A stretch of DNA of 42,270 nt from JABMMZ01 sp040403495 (GTDB taxonomy: Bacteria; Bacteroidota; Bacteroidia; NS11-12g; UBA955), in the NCBI GenBank assembly GCA_040403495.1, contig JBBAKM010000025.1, positions 1-42,270 of the forward strand, read 5' to 3'. Each line of letters starts with the position of its first letter. The first letter of the stretch is position 1. The notes under the pieces are model-generated. The model saw only the letters and a program-made list of their open reading frames with translations, did not search any database and was not told the origin of the DNA. Of the stretch, positions 35,906 to 42,270 are shown one piece after another. A program made the translations under genes and the position numbers.

Positions 35906-36475
35906 TTGTACTCAGATCAAGAGATAGTTAACGGTTGCCTTAGTAATAATAAGTTTTATCAAGAGCTTTTATATAAGAAATATGCCCCAAAAATGTATGG
36001 CATTTGTTTGAGGTATGCATCAGACAGGGACTTAGCTAATGATATGTTGCAAGAAGGCTTTATAAGGGTTTACAACATGTTGCATACGTTTAAATTTCAG
36101 GCTAACTTGTCTTCTTGGATGTATCAGGTTTTTGTAAGTAATTCAATCAATTATTTAAAGAAATATTACAAGCACAAGGAGGATTCGTTGTCGGAAAACC
36201 TCGATAACCGCGAGGATGTGAATGTAAACGAAGATGAAAAAATGCACTGGTTGAATCATGTTTCCAAAGAGGAAGCTTTACTTATGATTCAAGAATTGCC
36301 CGATAAATACAGGTTGGTGATAAATATGTATGCTATCGATAATATGTCTCATGCAGAAATATCCAAAATAATTGGGGTTACCGAATCATCATCACGTTCT
36401 CAATTATCTAGAGCACGTCAGTTGTTATCAGAAAAGCTAAAACTAAAACTTAAAAGTACGATTGAAAGAGACTAA
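35906..36475 (+). CDS. ECF-type RNA polymerase sigma factor
   Basis: 189 residues. The frame starts at TTG at 35906 (MYSDQEIVNGC), which aligns with the usual opening of Bacteroidota ECF sigmas. Region 2 is KKYAPKMYGICLRY (~24-37) with DLANDMLQEGFIRVY (~42-56) as the -10 recognition helix, and region 4 is the HTH AEISKIIGVTESSSRSQLSRARQLL (~150-174). The last 14 bases overlap the next gene, which carries a membrane segment and may act as its anti-sigma factor. Targets are unknown. Confidence 0.9.
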   Translation: MYSDQEIVNGCLSNNKFYQELLYKKYAPKMYGICLRYASDRDLANDMLQEGFIRVYNMLHTFKFQANLSSWMYQVFVSNSINYLKKYYKHKEDSLSENLDNREDVNVNEDEKMHWLNHVSKEEALLMIQELPDKYRLVINMYAIDNMSHAEISKIIGVTESSSRSQLSRARQLLSEKLKLKLKSTIERD

Positions 36476-37952
36476 TTCAAATATTGATTCTTTTTTTCAA
36501 ACTCAATTGAGTGACTTTTCTCATGAGCCTGAGTTGCAATTTGAAACGCTCTATGAAGTGATTTCAAAAGAGCCTTTGGATCAGTTTCTTTATGTTCAAC
36601 TTTCTACTAATCATGCTGAATTGCCCCCCAATATGTGGGATAAAATTAACGAAAAAAACAATTTAATTGATTTTGGACTTAAAGAAAAGTTATTGGATTT
36701 TGAAGGCAATCCACCTGAAAATCGCTTTCTATTCCCTCCGTTGAAAAAGGATGGGTTTTCTAAAAAATGGTCATTGTTGCTTTTATTTCTTTTGTTTTTA
36801 ATAATTACTGTGGGTTATTTTAAAATTAAAAATTCTAATGAATGGTTAGGAGAAAAGAACAAATCAAGCATACCAACAGGCGAGGTTAAAAAGGAAAAGC
36901 AAGTAGAAAATAGATTATCAAATAATTCGAAATTAATCCAAATGGAAAATAACAACTCTGTTGAGGATGTAAAGGGTTTGAATAACAAAAATAAATCGGA
37001 TAATAACCATTATTTTCAATCATTTCTCAACTCTAGAAATCAGTACTATTCCAATTTGTCAAATTTTGAGAAAGATAAAATAAGAAATAAATTGATAGAA
37101 CAATTAATGAATGAAGCAATTGATGAAGATGAAACTAATGATTTTCCATTAAGTGCTTTGACTTTAGCAGGATTTCAACCATTCCAAAATGCTTTTGAAC
37201 GTTTAGGTAAAGTAACACCACATAAACCAAGCAAACCTAAACTAAAGAAATCTATTTTTCAGTTTGGGATTGAAAGTGCATATAACCAAATGATAGTTAA
37301 TAATATAAGTATTAATGAGTCCAAGATTCACAAAGATTTTAATGGGCAAATCATCAATCAATTGACGGGACATCACAATGGCATTTCAAGGGCTTATACC
37401 ATGGATGTTATTATTAAGTCAAAACTCATGATTTCGACAGGTTTAAACTTTTCTTCATTTACAAAAAACACGACATTCCAATATTTACATAAAGATATTA
37501 CAGTTTACGACTCATTAGGAAATATTTTAGGCTATTTACAGTTACCGCTTTCACAACAAGTTTTAATCAATGAGCCTTTGATAATTAAATCCAATAGAGT
37601 TCTTATTCCTGTTATGGTTTCATACCCTTTATATTCAAAAAATCGTTTTTCTGTTAGATTAGGGGCAGGCTTTAGATACCAATTTAATTCCAATATTAAT
37701 TTATCGTATTTCGACTTTGAAAATACACAATTAAATAAAACAAAGGTTAGTACTAAATCAACATTAGAACCTTTAATGAATGCAAAGGTTCTTTATTCAT
37801 TGACAAATCAATTTAAAATTGGCGCACAGTATTATTGGGCCGGCAATAATCAATCATTAAAATTAAATGCTTCAAATGTACAATACAAAGGATTTACGCA
37901 TGGTATTGTATTGGGCTTATACTTTAATCCATTAATCAAATCAAAAAAATGA
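36462..37952 (+). CDS. Membrane protein with C-terminal outer-membrane beta-barrel-like domain, possible anti-sigma
   Basis: 496 residues from a TTG start at 36462, overlapping the sigma gene by 14 bases. N-terminal ~100 residues look cytoplasmic; a membrane segment follows (SLLLLFLLFLIITVGYF, ~104-120), then a Lys/Asn-rich linker (~125-265) and a C-terminal ~230-residue beta-rich region (QFGIESAYNQM to VLGLYFNP) typical of outer membrane beta-barrel domains. This inner-membrane segment plus barrel-like end is common in Bacteroidota genes next to ECF sigmas. I infer an anti-sigma or envelope-sensing role. It shares an ATGA overlap with the T9SS gene that follows. Confidence 0.65.
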   Translation: MKETNSNIDSFFQTQLSDFSHEPELQFETLYEVISKEPLDQFLYVQLSTNHAELPPNMWDKINEKNNLIDFGLKEKLLDFEGNPPENRFLFPPLKKDGFSKKWSLLLLFLLFLIITVGYFKIKNSNEWLGEKNKSSIPTGEVKKEKQVENRLSNNSKLIQMENNNSVEDVKGLNNKNKSDNNHYFQSFLNSRNQYYSNLSNFEKDKIRNKLIEQLMNEAIDEDETNDFPLSALTLAGFQPFQNAFERLGKVTPHKPSKPKLKKSIFQFGIESAYNQMIVNNISINESKIHKDFNGQIINQLTGHHNGISRAYTMDVIIKSKLMISTGLNFSSFTKNTTFQYLHKDITVYDSLGNILGYLQLPLSQQVLINEPLIIKSNRVLIPVMVSYPLYSKNRFSVRLGAGFRYQFNSNINLSYFDFENTQLNKTKVSTKSTLEPLMNAKVLYSLTNQFKIGAQYYWAGNNQSLKLNASNVQYKGFTHGIVLGLYFNPLIKSKK

Positions 37953-40435
37953 GAACATATCTATTGGTCATATTGAGTTTCTTATTTTCAATTGCTAATT
38001 CTCAGCATTTTGAAAAACTATCTAATGGACTTGCCGTTAAAAACTTTTACCACCAACAAGGTGCTGATTTTTATTTATCAGCAGCAGATAATAATGGTCA
38101 GGTTTATCATTTGTATTATGATACAATTAGTTCGGGTTTTAATTTGGGAAAAGAGTTCATTCAAATTAGATTGCAAGTTTACAATGGAACCACTTGGCTG
38201 TTTACAAGTCCTCTGAAGTTATACAATTCCAGAACGATTGAAGCGCCTAGAATTTTAGATTTATTGTACTCCGAGGGTGTTATATACGTAGCAGGTAGTT
38301 TTGACTCCACAGAAAATAACATGGGTACAGGTTTGGTATGTTTTAAAGAAGGAAAATGGCAAAGTGTTGGATTGAATCTTATATTAACTCAACAAGAATC
38401 AATAAGTGTATCACAAGTTTTAGCAACAAATGAAGGGCTTTTTATCAATGGGACTTTTGACAGTATTCCTGGATATAAAGTCAATGGTTTGTTAATAATG
38501 AAAAATAATGTTTGGCAACCATTGGGAAGAAATGAGTATGGATATGGGGCTGTTTCGGACCCAAGTAACACATTTTTCAGAAGTATAAATAATTCATTGT
38601 ATGTGTATAACAAAAACAAAATTAAACCAGATAGCTTGGTAATAGCAGGAAGTATAATTAGAAAAATGGGACAGTACGTCAATGATTCATTTATTCAGTT
38701 AACAAAACCGTCAGGATTAATAGGCGATTTATTTGCTTTTGATAATAAATGTTGGATTTTGCCCGCCTCTAATTTATTGTATATTAGTTCAATATCAGTT
38801 TTTGAAAACAATAACTGGATTTCATATCCACTCGCTAACGATTCATTTTATGTCACAAATTATATAGGAGTCTATTCATATAACAATCAGTTGTATGTTT
38901 TTTTTCAAAATCCAAGTAACCCAAGTATTGACATTTATTTGTTTAACGGATCCACGGTAAAGAAAGTTCAATCCTGGAAACATTCCGACAATTATACCAA
39001 TATAAAACTATCAATTTCGGAATCAAAAGCTTATTTGGTTGGGAATTATCAAACATTACAAAATACAAACTATATAGAACGGGTTAATAGAATTGCCTTA
39101 TTTAATCCAGAATCGAGAGGGATTGTTACCATTAAGGCATTTTACGATCAAAACAATGATGGCGTTATACAAGAATCGGAAAATGGATTAGAAAATGCAA
39201 TTATTGAAGACCTGAACTCTAATTCAATAAAATCGACTAATAAACAAGGGAATGTGCAATTTACATTTCCCTTAAATTCTGCAATTAAACTTAAAGGTAA
39301 TGACTATAATGGGTTAACTCATGCCAATGAAATGCTTGTAAATATTGGAAATAGAGATACCTTTATATTTTTGGAATTGCCTTATCAAAAAAAGAATATC
39401 AATGACATAGAGATTATGTTGTTTTCAAACACAGCCAATGAAGCTATCCAAAACAAAAAAACGCTTTATCGTATTAAAGTAGTGAATAAAAGTAGCAATA
39501 ATTTAACAATAAACTTAGGGGTGCAACATCCCGAAAATATTAAAGATTTAAATTTATCCTCCATCATTCAATTGATTAGCAGCCAAGATTCTAAGTCTTT
39601 TATTATATCAGATTATTTTATTCCTAATCAAGAAAAAGTTTTTCAATTTTCGGGAACCTTTGACAGTGATATTCCATTGGGGGAACAAGTAAATATGATA
39701 GTTCGTTTGTTGAATTTTGATGAAATAAAAAACAACAATAATGATACATTGAAACAAACGGTTGTAAAGGAAATAAGAGGACATTCCAAAATAGCCTATC
39801 CAGAATCGGTTGTAAATACAAGCCAGGTTATTAAATATCACATCAATTTTCAAAATGATTTAACTGATACTGTTGTAAATGTCACAGTAATAGACAGTAT
39901 TCATTCCTTGTTAGATATCAGAAAAGTCGTAATAGGAGGGGCAACTCATCCTTACAAATTCGAAGTTAAAAACAACAAACTTATTTGGCATTTGGAGAAC
40001 ATCAACTTACCATCACAAAATATAGATAGTAATAGAAGTAAGGGGTCTGTTAGTTTTAATATTTATACCAATAAATTGGCAAAAGAGGGAGACACTATTG
40101 TTAATCAGGCCTTGGTTTATTATGACTATAATCCACCAAAAGTGACCAATAAAACCAATATTGTGGTTAAACCCAAAACGGCTATAACAATAATAGAAAG
40201 TAAGTCCTTTGTAATTTATCCCAATCCAAGTAAAGGAGTTATAAAAATCCAAACAAATGGCAATAGCAATATGCTTGTAAATATTGAATTGTATGATAGA
40301 ATGGGCGTTATGGTATTTAATAATAAAGTCAATTTAGAAGAATATTTTCAAATTCCAGAATCATTGTCCAATGGCATTTATTTGATAAAAATTGATGGAA
40401 TAGTGAGTCAAGAAAAGTTGGTGTTGTTGAGATAA
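37949..40435 (+). CDS. T9SS-secreted multidomain protein
   Basis: 828 residues. A signal peptide (TYLLVILSFLFSIANSQ) precedes an N-terminal propeller-like region with VYVAG/LFING/KVFVG-type repeats (~25-380). Next is an SdrD B-like stretch, AFYDQNNDGVIQESENG (~397-413), then a DUF11/DUF7619-like beta-sandwich (~600-740; KYHINFQNDLTDTV), and finally the type A sorting domain: YPNPSKG and IELYDRMG with a terminal KLVLLR. The last tells the type IX secretion system to export it and attach it to the surface or release it. It is the last gene of the sigma operon (ATGA overlap), so it could be a target or a regulated surface protein. Confidence 0.9.
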   Translation: MRTYLLVILSFLFSIANSQHFEKLSNGLAVKNFYHQQGADFYLSAADNNGQVYHLYYDTISSGFNLGKEFIQIRLQVYNGTTWLFTSPLKLYNSRTIEAPRILDLLYSEGVIYVAGSFDSTENNMGTGLVCFKEGKWQSVGLNLILTQQESISVSQVLATNEGLFINGTFDSIPGYKVNGLLIMKNNVWQPLGRNEYGYGAVSDPSNTFFRSINNSLYVYNKNKIKPDSLVIAGSIIRKMGQYVNDSFIQLTKPSGLIGDLFAFDNKCWILPASNLLYISSISVFENNNWISYPLANDSFYVTNYIGVYSYNNQLYVFFQNPSNPSIDIYLFNGSTVKKVQSWKHSDNYTNIKLSISESKAYLVGNYQTLQNTNYIERVNRIALFNPESRGIVTIKAFYDQNNDGVIQESENGLENAIIEDLNSNSIKSTNKQGNVQFTFPLNSAIKLKGNDYNGLTHANEMLVNIGNRDTFIFLELPYQKKNINDIEIMLFSNTANEAIQNKKTLYRIKVVNKSSNNLTINLGVQHPENIKDLNLSSIIQLISSQDSKSFIISDYFIPNQEKVFQFSGTFDSDIPLGEQVNMIVRLLNFDEIKNNNNDTLKQTVVKEIRGHSKIAYPESVVNTSQVIKYHINFQNDLTDTVVNVTVIDSIHSLLDIRKVVIGGATHPYKFEVKNNKLIWHLENINLPSQNIDSNRSKGSVSFNIYTNKLAKEGDTIVNQALVYYDYNPPKVTNKTNIVVKPKTAITIIESKSFVIYPNPSKGVIKIQTNGNSNMLVNIELYDRMGVMVFNNKVNLEEYFQIPESLSNGIYLIKIDGIVSQEKLVLLR

Positions 40436-40438
40436 AGG

Positions 40439-40470
40439 TTTGCTTTATCAAGGTTTCGATTGTATTTTTG
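40439..40470 (+). promoter_or_regulatory. Consensus promoter of the ybaB gene, near-leaderless
   Basis: TTTG at 40439-40442, a 20-base spacer and TATTTTTG at 40463-40470: both Bacteroidota boxes are perfect. The ATG is at 40478, only 7 bases after the -7 box, so the transcript would begin at or next to the start codon. Confidence 0.7.
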
Positions 40471-40477
40471 AATCATT

Positions 40478-40774
40478 ATGTTTGGAAATATTTCTCAAAT
40501 TCTTGAAATGAAAAAAAAGGCCGATGAAATGAAGGCTAGATTAAATTCTGTTAGTATCTCAGAAACCTTAAATGGTGTAACAGTTCAATGTAATGGCACC
40601 AAAAAAATAACAAGTATTCAAATTGCAGACGAGTTAATGCAGGATAAAAACAAACTTCAAATTGCTTTAAACGAGGCTGTCAATAAAGCATTAGATAAAG
40701 CAGACCAAGTTTCGAAAGAAGAATTAGCACAATTAACTAGCGGATTAGGGCCTTTAGCAGGTTTGTTTAAATAA
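40478..40774 (+). CDS. ybaB: YbaB/EbfC-family nucleoid-associated protein
   Basis: 98 residues, the normal length. It is a helix-strand-helix protein: MKKKADEMKARLNS (~11-24) forms the first helix, the strands carry GVTVQCNGTKKITSIQI (~33-49) and the acidic C-terminal helix ends with LGPLAGLFK. Family members bind DNA as dimers and help organise the nucleoid. It opens a short run of genes with the rhodanese-thioredoxin gene. Confidence 0.93.
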   Translation: MFGNISQILEMKKKADEMKARLNSVSISETLNGVTVQCNGTKKITSIQIADELMQDKNKLQIALNEAVNKALDKADQVSKEELAQLTSGLGPLAGLFK

Positions 40775-40829
40775 GATACACTTATAAGCTTATGATAAAT
40801 ATCAATTTCTTTTCACCAAAAACCTCGTC

Positions 40830-40837
40830 TATCTTTG
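40830..40837 (+). promoter_or_regulatory. Putative -7 box of the rhodanese-thioredoxin gene
   Basis: TATCTTTG matches TAnnTTTG and ends 8 bases before the ATG at 40846. It supports that ATG over the longer frame from 40792 and again suggests a leaderless or near-leaderless transcript. Confidence 0.55.
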
Positions 40838-40845
40838 CACCACTT

Positions 40846-41565
40846 ATGAAATATACAATTATTGCTCTTTTAGGTTTATTTTTATACTCTTGCCAATCCA
40901 CGTCAAAAACCTCAAATATTGATGTGGAGGCTTTTAATACGGCCATCTCTCAAGGTGCTAATATACAATTGGTTGATGTTAGAACTCCAGAGGAGTTTCT
41001 TTCTGGGCATATCAAAAACGCACTAAATATAGATGTAAATGGCGCTAACTTTGAGGCAGATGTGGCTTCATTATACAAAGATATTCCCGTTTATGTATAT
41101 TGTCATTCTGGCTCACGAAGTGCAGATGCAGCAAATAAGTTATTAAAGATGGGCTTTAAGCAAGTTTTTAATCTAAATGGAGGCATAATGGCTTGGAAAA
41201 ACAGTAACATGCCGGTTGTAGAATCTGTGGCAAAACCAGTTTCTACTCAAACACACAACAGTGATGATGTTGAAAGTTTCAGAAAAGACATCAAAGGAGA
41301 AAAATTGGTATTGGTTGATTTCAGTGCAGTGTGGTGTCCTCCATGTCAAAAAATGAAACCTTATGTTGAGTATTTCAAAGAATCCCGTAAAGATGATGTT
41401 ATCATTTACACCATTGATACAGATAAAGAACCAGAAATATCAAAAGAATACAATATTCAATCTTTGCCAACTATTATGATGTTCAAAAACAATAAAATGG
41501 TTTATCAAAACATTGGATACATGAGCGAAGAAGATTTGAGTAACGCAATTAACCAAAACAAATAA
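40846..41565 (+). CDS. Lipoprotein with rhodanese and thioredoxin domains
   Basis: 239 residues. The ATG at 40846 gives a lipoprotein signal (MKYTIIALLGLFLYSC) ending at C16; the longer frame from 40792 would bury it. A rhodanese domain (~25-125) has the active-site Cys in YCHSGSRSADAA. A thioredoxin domain (~135-239) has the redox motif WCPPC. Such a fusion would let a periplasmic membrane-anchored protein handle sulphur transfer or thiol redox. It is followed 16 bases later by a second thioredoxin, so the two are likely co-transcribed. Confidence 0.88.
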   Translation: MKYTIIALLGLFLYSCQSTSKTSNIDVEAFNTAISQGANIQLVDVRTPEEFLSGHIKNALNIDVNGANFEADVASLYKDIPVYVYCHSGSRSADAANKLLKMGFKQVFNLNGGIMAWKNSNMPVVESVAKPVSTQTHNSDDVESFRKDIKGEKLVLVDFSAVWCPPCQKMKPYVEYFKESRKDDVIIYTIDTDKEPEISKEYNIQSLPTIMMFKNNKMVYQNIGYMSEEDLSNAINQNK

Positions 41566-41581
41566 CCTTAAAAAGAATACA

Positions 41582-41899
41582 ATGTCAGTTCAATTATCAG
41601 ACGATTCAAAATTCAATCAAGATTTAACTCAAAATGAAAAAGTGGTAGTAAAATATTACGCCGATTGGTGTGGTAGCTGCAAGCTTTTTTCACCCAAATA
41701 TAAGCGCTTAAGCGATGATGAAAGATTCAAGGATATTACATTTTTAGACATTAATGCTGAAAAAAATCCAGAGTCACGCAAAGCAGCTTCTGTTGACACA
41801 CTTCCATACTTTGCGGTATTCAAAAATGGAGAATTAGTAGAAAAAGTAAGCACTACAAAAGAAGAGGTGTTTTTAGAGTTGTTGGTCAAATTATCGTAA
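41582..41899 (+). CDS. Thioredoxin-family protein
   Basis: 105 residues, cytoplasmic (no signal peptide). The active site WCGSC lies near residue 30 in YYADWCGSCKLF; the cis-Pro motif is DTLPYFAVF (~76-84). This is the standard thioredoxin fold, with a non-standard GS between the cysteines. It starts 16 bases after the lipoprotein and ends 4 bases before the next gene, one operon. Confidence 0.93.
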   Translation: MSVQLSDDSKFNQDLTQNEKVVVKYYADWCGSCKLFSPKYKRLSDDERFKDITFLDINAEKNPESRKAASVDTLPYFAVFKNGELVEKVSTTKEEVFLELLVKLS

Positions 41900-41903
41900 A
41901 ACT

Positions 41904-42146
41904 ATGAATATTTCTATTATCAAAAAAATAGTTGAATCCTACTCAATTGAGCAATTGCAAATGGCAGAAGAGGCCTTGTTGAATGAGCAAAAGCCGGAAA
42001 TTGAAATTGAAGGGGTAGATGAAGGGGAGCAATTAACCCATACTTTGGCTGCTATTTTTTGCAAGCAACAAATGTTGGAATCAGACATTTCAATCAATCA
42101 GGCTGTTAGGTTATACTCACAAAGGGTTAGAGATTCTATCTCTTAA
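41904..42146 (+). CDS. Small conserved protein (DUF6952-like) in thioredoxin operon
   Basis: 80 residues. It has an N-terminal helix (IIKKIVESYSIEQLQMAEEALL), an acidic turn (EGVDEGEQL) and a C-terminal helix (INQAVRLYSQRVRDS). The sequence resembles the small DUF6952 family that sits next to thioredoxin genes in Bacteroidota; the name is from memory. Function unknown. Start ATG is 4 bases after the thioredoxin stop. Confidence 0.75.
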   Translation: MNISIIKKIVESYSIEQLQMAEEALLNEQKPEIEIEGVDEGEQLTHTLAAIFCKQQMLESDISINQAVRLYSQRVRDSIS

Positions 42147-42174
42147 TTGTTAAGTAATCTTAATTAAAGACCAT

Positions 42175-42209
42175 AAAAAAAGGCTGTCAAATAATTGACA
42201 GCCTTTTTT
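42175..42209. terminator. Intrinsic terminator after the thioredoxin operon
   Basis: GGCTGTCAA (42182-42190), loop ATAA, TTGACAGCC (42195-42203), flanked by A and T tracts. Perfect 9-bp stem extended by A:T pairs. Confidence 0.92.
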
Positions 42210-42221
42210 ATTGAGATTCTC

Positions 42222-42270
42222 CCGTCCTGAAATAGGTTGTCACATAAACAACTTATTAAATGAAGAAACA
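42222..42270. mobile_element. Possible insertion-sequence left end at the window edge
   Basis: GTCCTGAAATAGGTTGTCAC starts at about 42224, and an ATG follows at 42259 (ATGAAGAAACA). This resembles, from memory, the terminal repeats and transposase start of IS elements common in Bacteroidota. Only ~45 bases are visible, so it cannot be confirmed. Confidence 0.35.

Noticed and set aside
35901..35908. TAAGTTTG as a -7 promoter of the sigma gene
   Set aside because: It ends on the TTG start codon, so a transcript from it would lack the start. It may be chance in AT-rich DNA, or the true start lies downstream.
1..42270. CRISPR arrays, tRNA or rRNA genes
   Set aside because: No regularly spaced repeat array and no cloverleaf or conserved rRNA segment was seen on either strand by eye.

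Overview
The window is AT-rich chromosomal DNA from a member of the Bacteroidota, most likely Flavobacteriales-like. This rests on a T9SS type A C-terminal sorting domain, Bacteroidota-type -7 promoter boxes (TAnnTTTG), a YbaB/thioredoxin/DUF6952-like cluster, and guaA followed by a periplasmic-binding-like gene. The genus is not determined. No tRNA, rRNA or CRISPR array was found.

Left part, 1 to about 20.8 kb, is an accessory island. On the minus strand lies a tight type I restriction-modification operon: hsdM, two hsdS genes, a phospholipase-D-fold protein, a PD-(D/E)XK nuclease-like protein and hsdR. It is followed by a membrane-anchored UvrD/helicase IV-type protein that runs off the left edge. 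Divergent from hsdM is a three-gene plus-strand cassette (13205-15015) led by a TIGR04255-type protein. Next, at 15081-20720 on the minus strand, comes a mobile-element core: zinc-ribbon/Toprim primase-like protein, VapE-type ATPase, excisionase-like HTH protein, an unknown 478-residue protein and a tyrosine integrase. Between primase and VapE is a cluster of TTACTAC/GTAGTAA repeats with a 14-bp inverted repeat, a candidate replication origin. The HTH gene and the integrase share the palindromic site ATACGATTGTAT upstream. I see no relaxase and no phage structural genes, so the element resembles a satellite or non-autonomous integrative island carrying defence cargo. Its far end is outside the window.

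Right part, about 20.9 to 42.2 kb, is mostly conserved chromosome: a secreted protein at the island edge (possibly cut short by it), yidC, rsmE, an arginase, gyrB, a secreted alpha/alpha-toroid protein, a small unknown gene, guaA with a periplasmic-binding-like protein and an RNA m5C methyltransferase in overlapping frames, a TPR protein, an ECF sigma factor with an overlapping membrane/beta-barrel protein and a T9SS-secreted protein, then ybaB, a rhodanese-thioredoxin lipoprotein, a thioredoxin and a small DUF6952-like protein, closed by a strong terminator. The last ~45 bases may be the start of an insertion sequence.

Working model: the island carries an anti-phage package. The methylase and two specificity subunits mark self DNA, HsdR restricts, and the two co-transcribed extra nuclease-like genes may be additional effectors. 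One HsdS has two nearly identical target-recognition domains, which predicts an interrupted palindromic target. All functions are inferred from sequence motifs read by eye; no database search was run.
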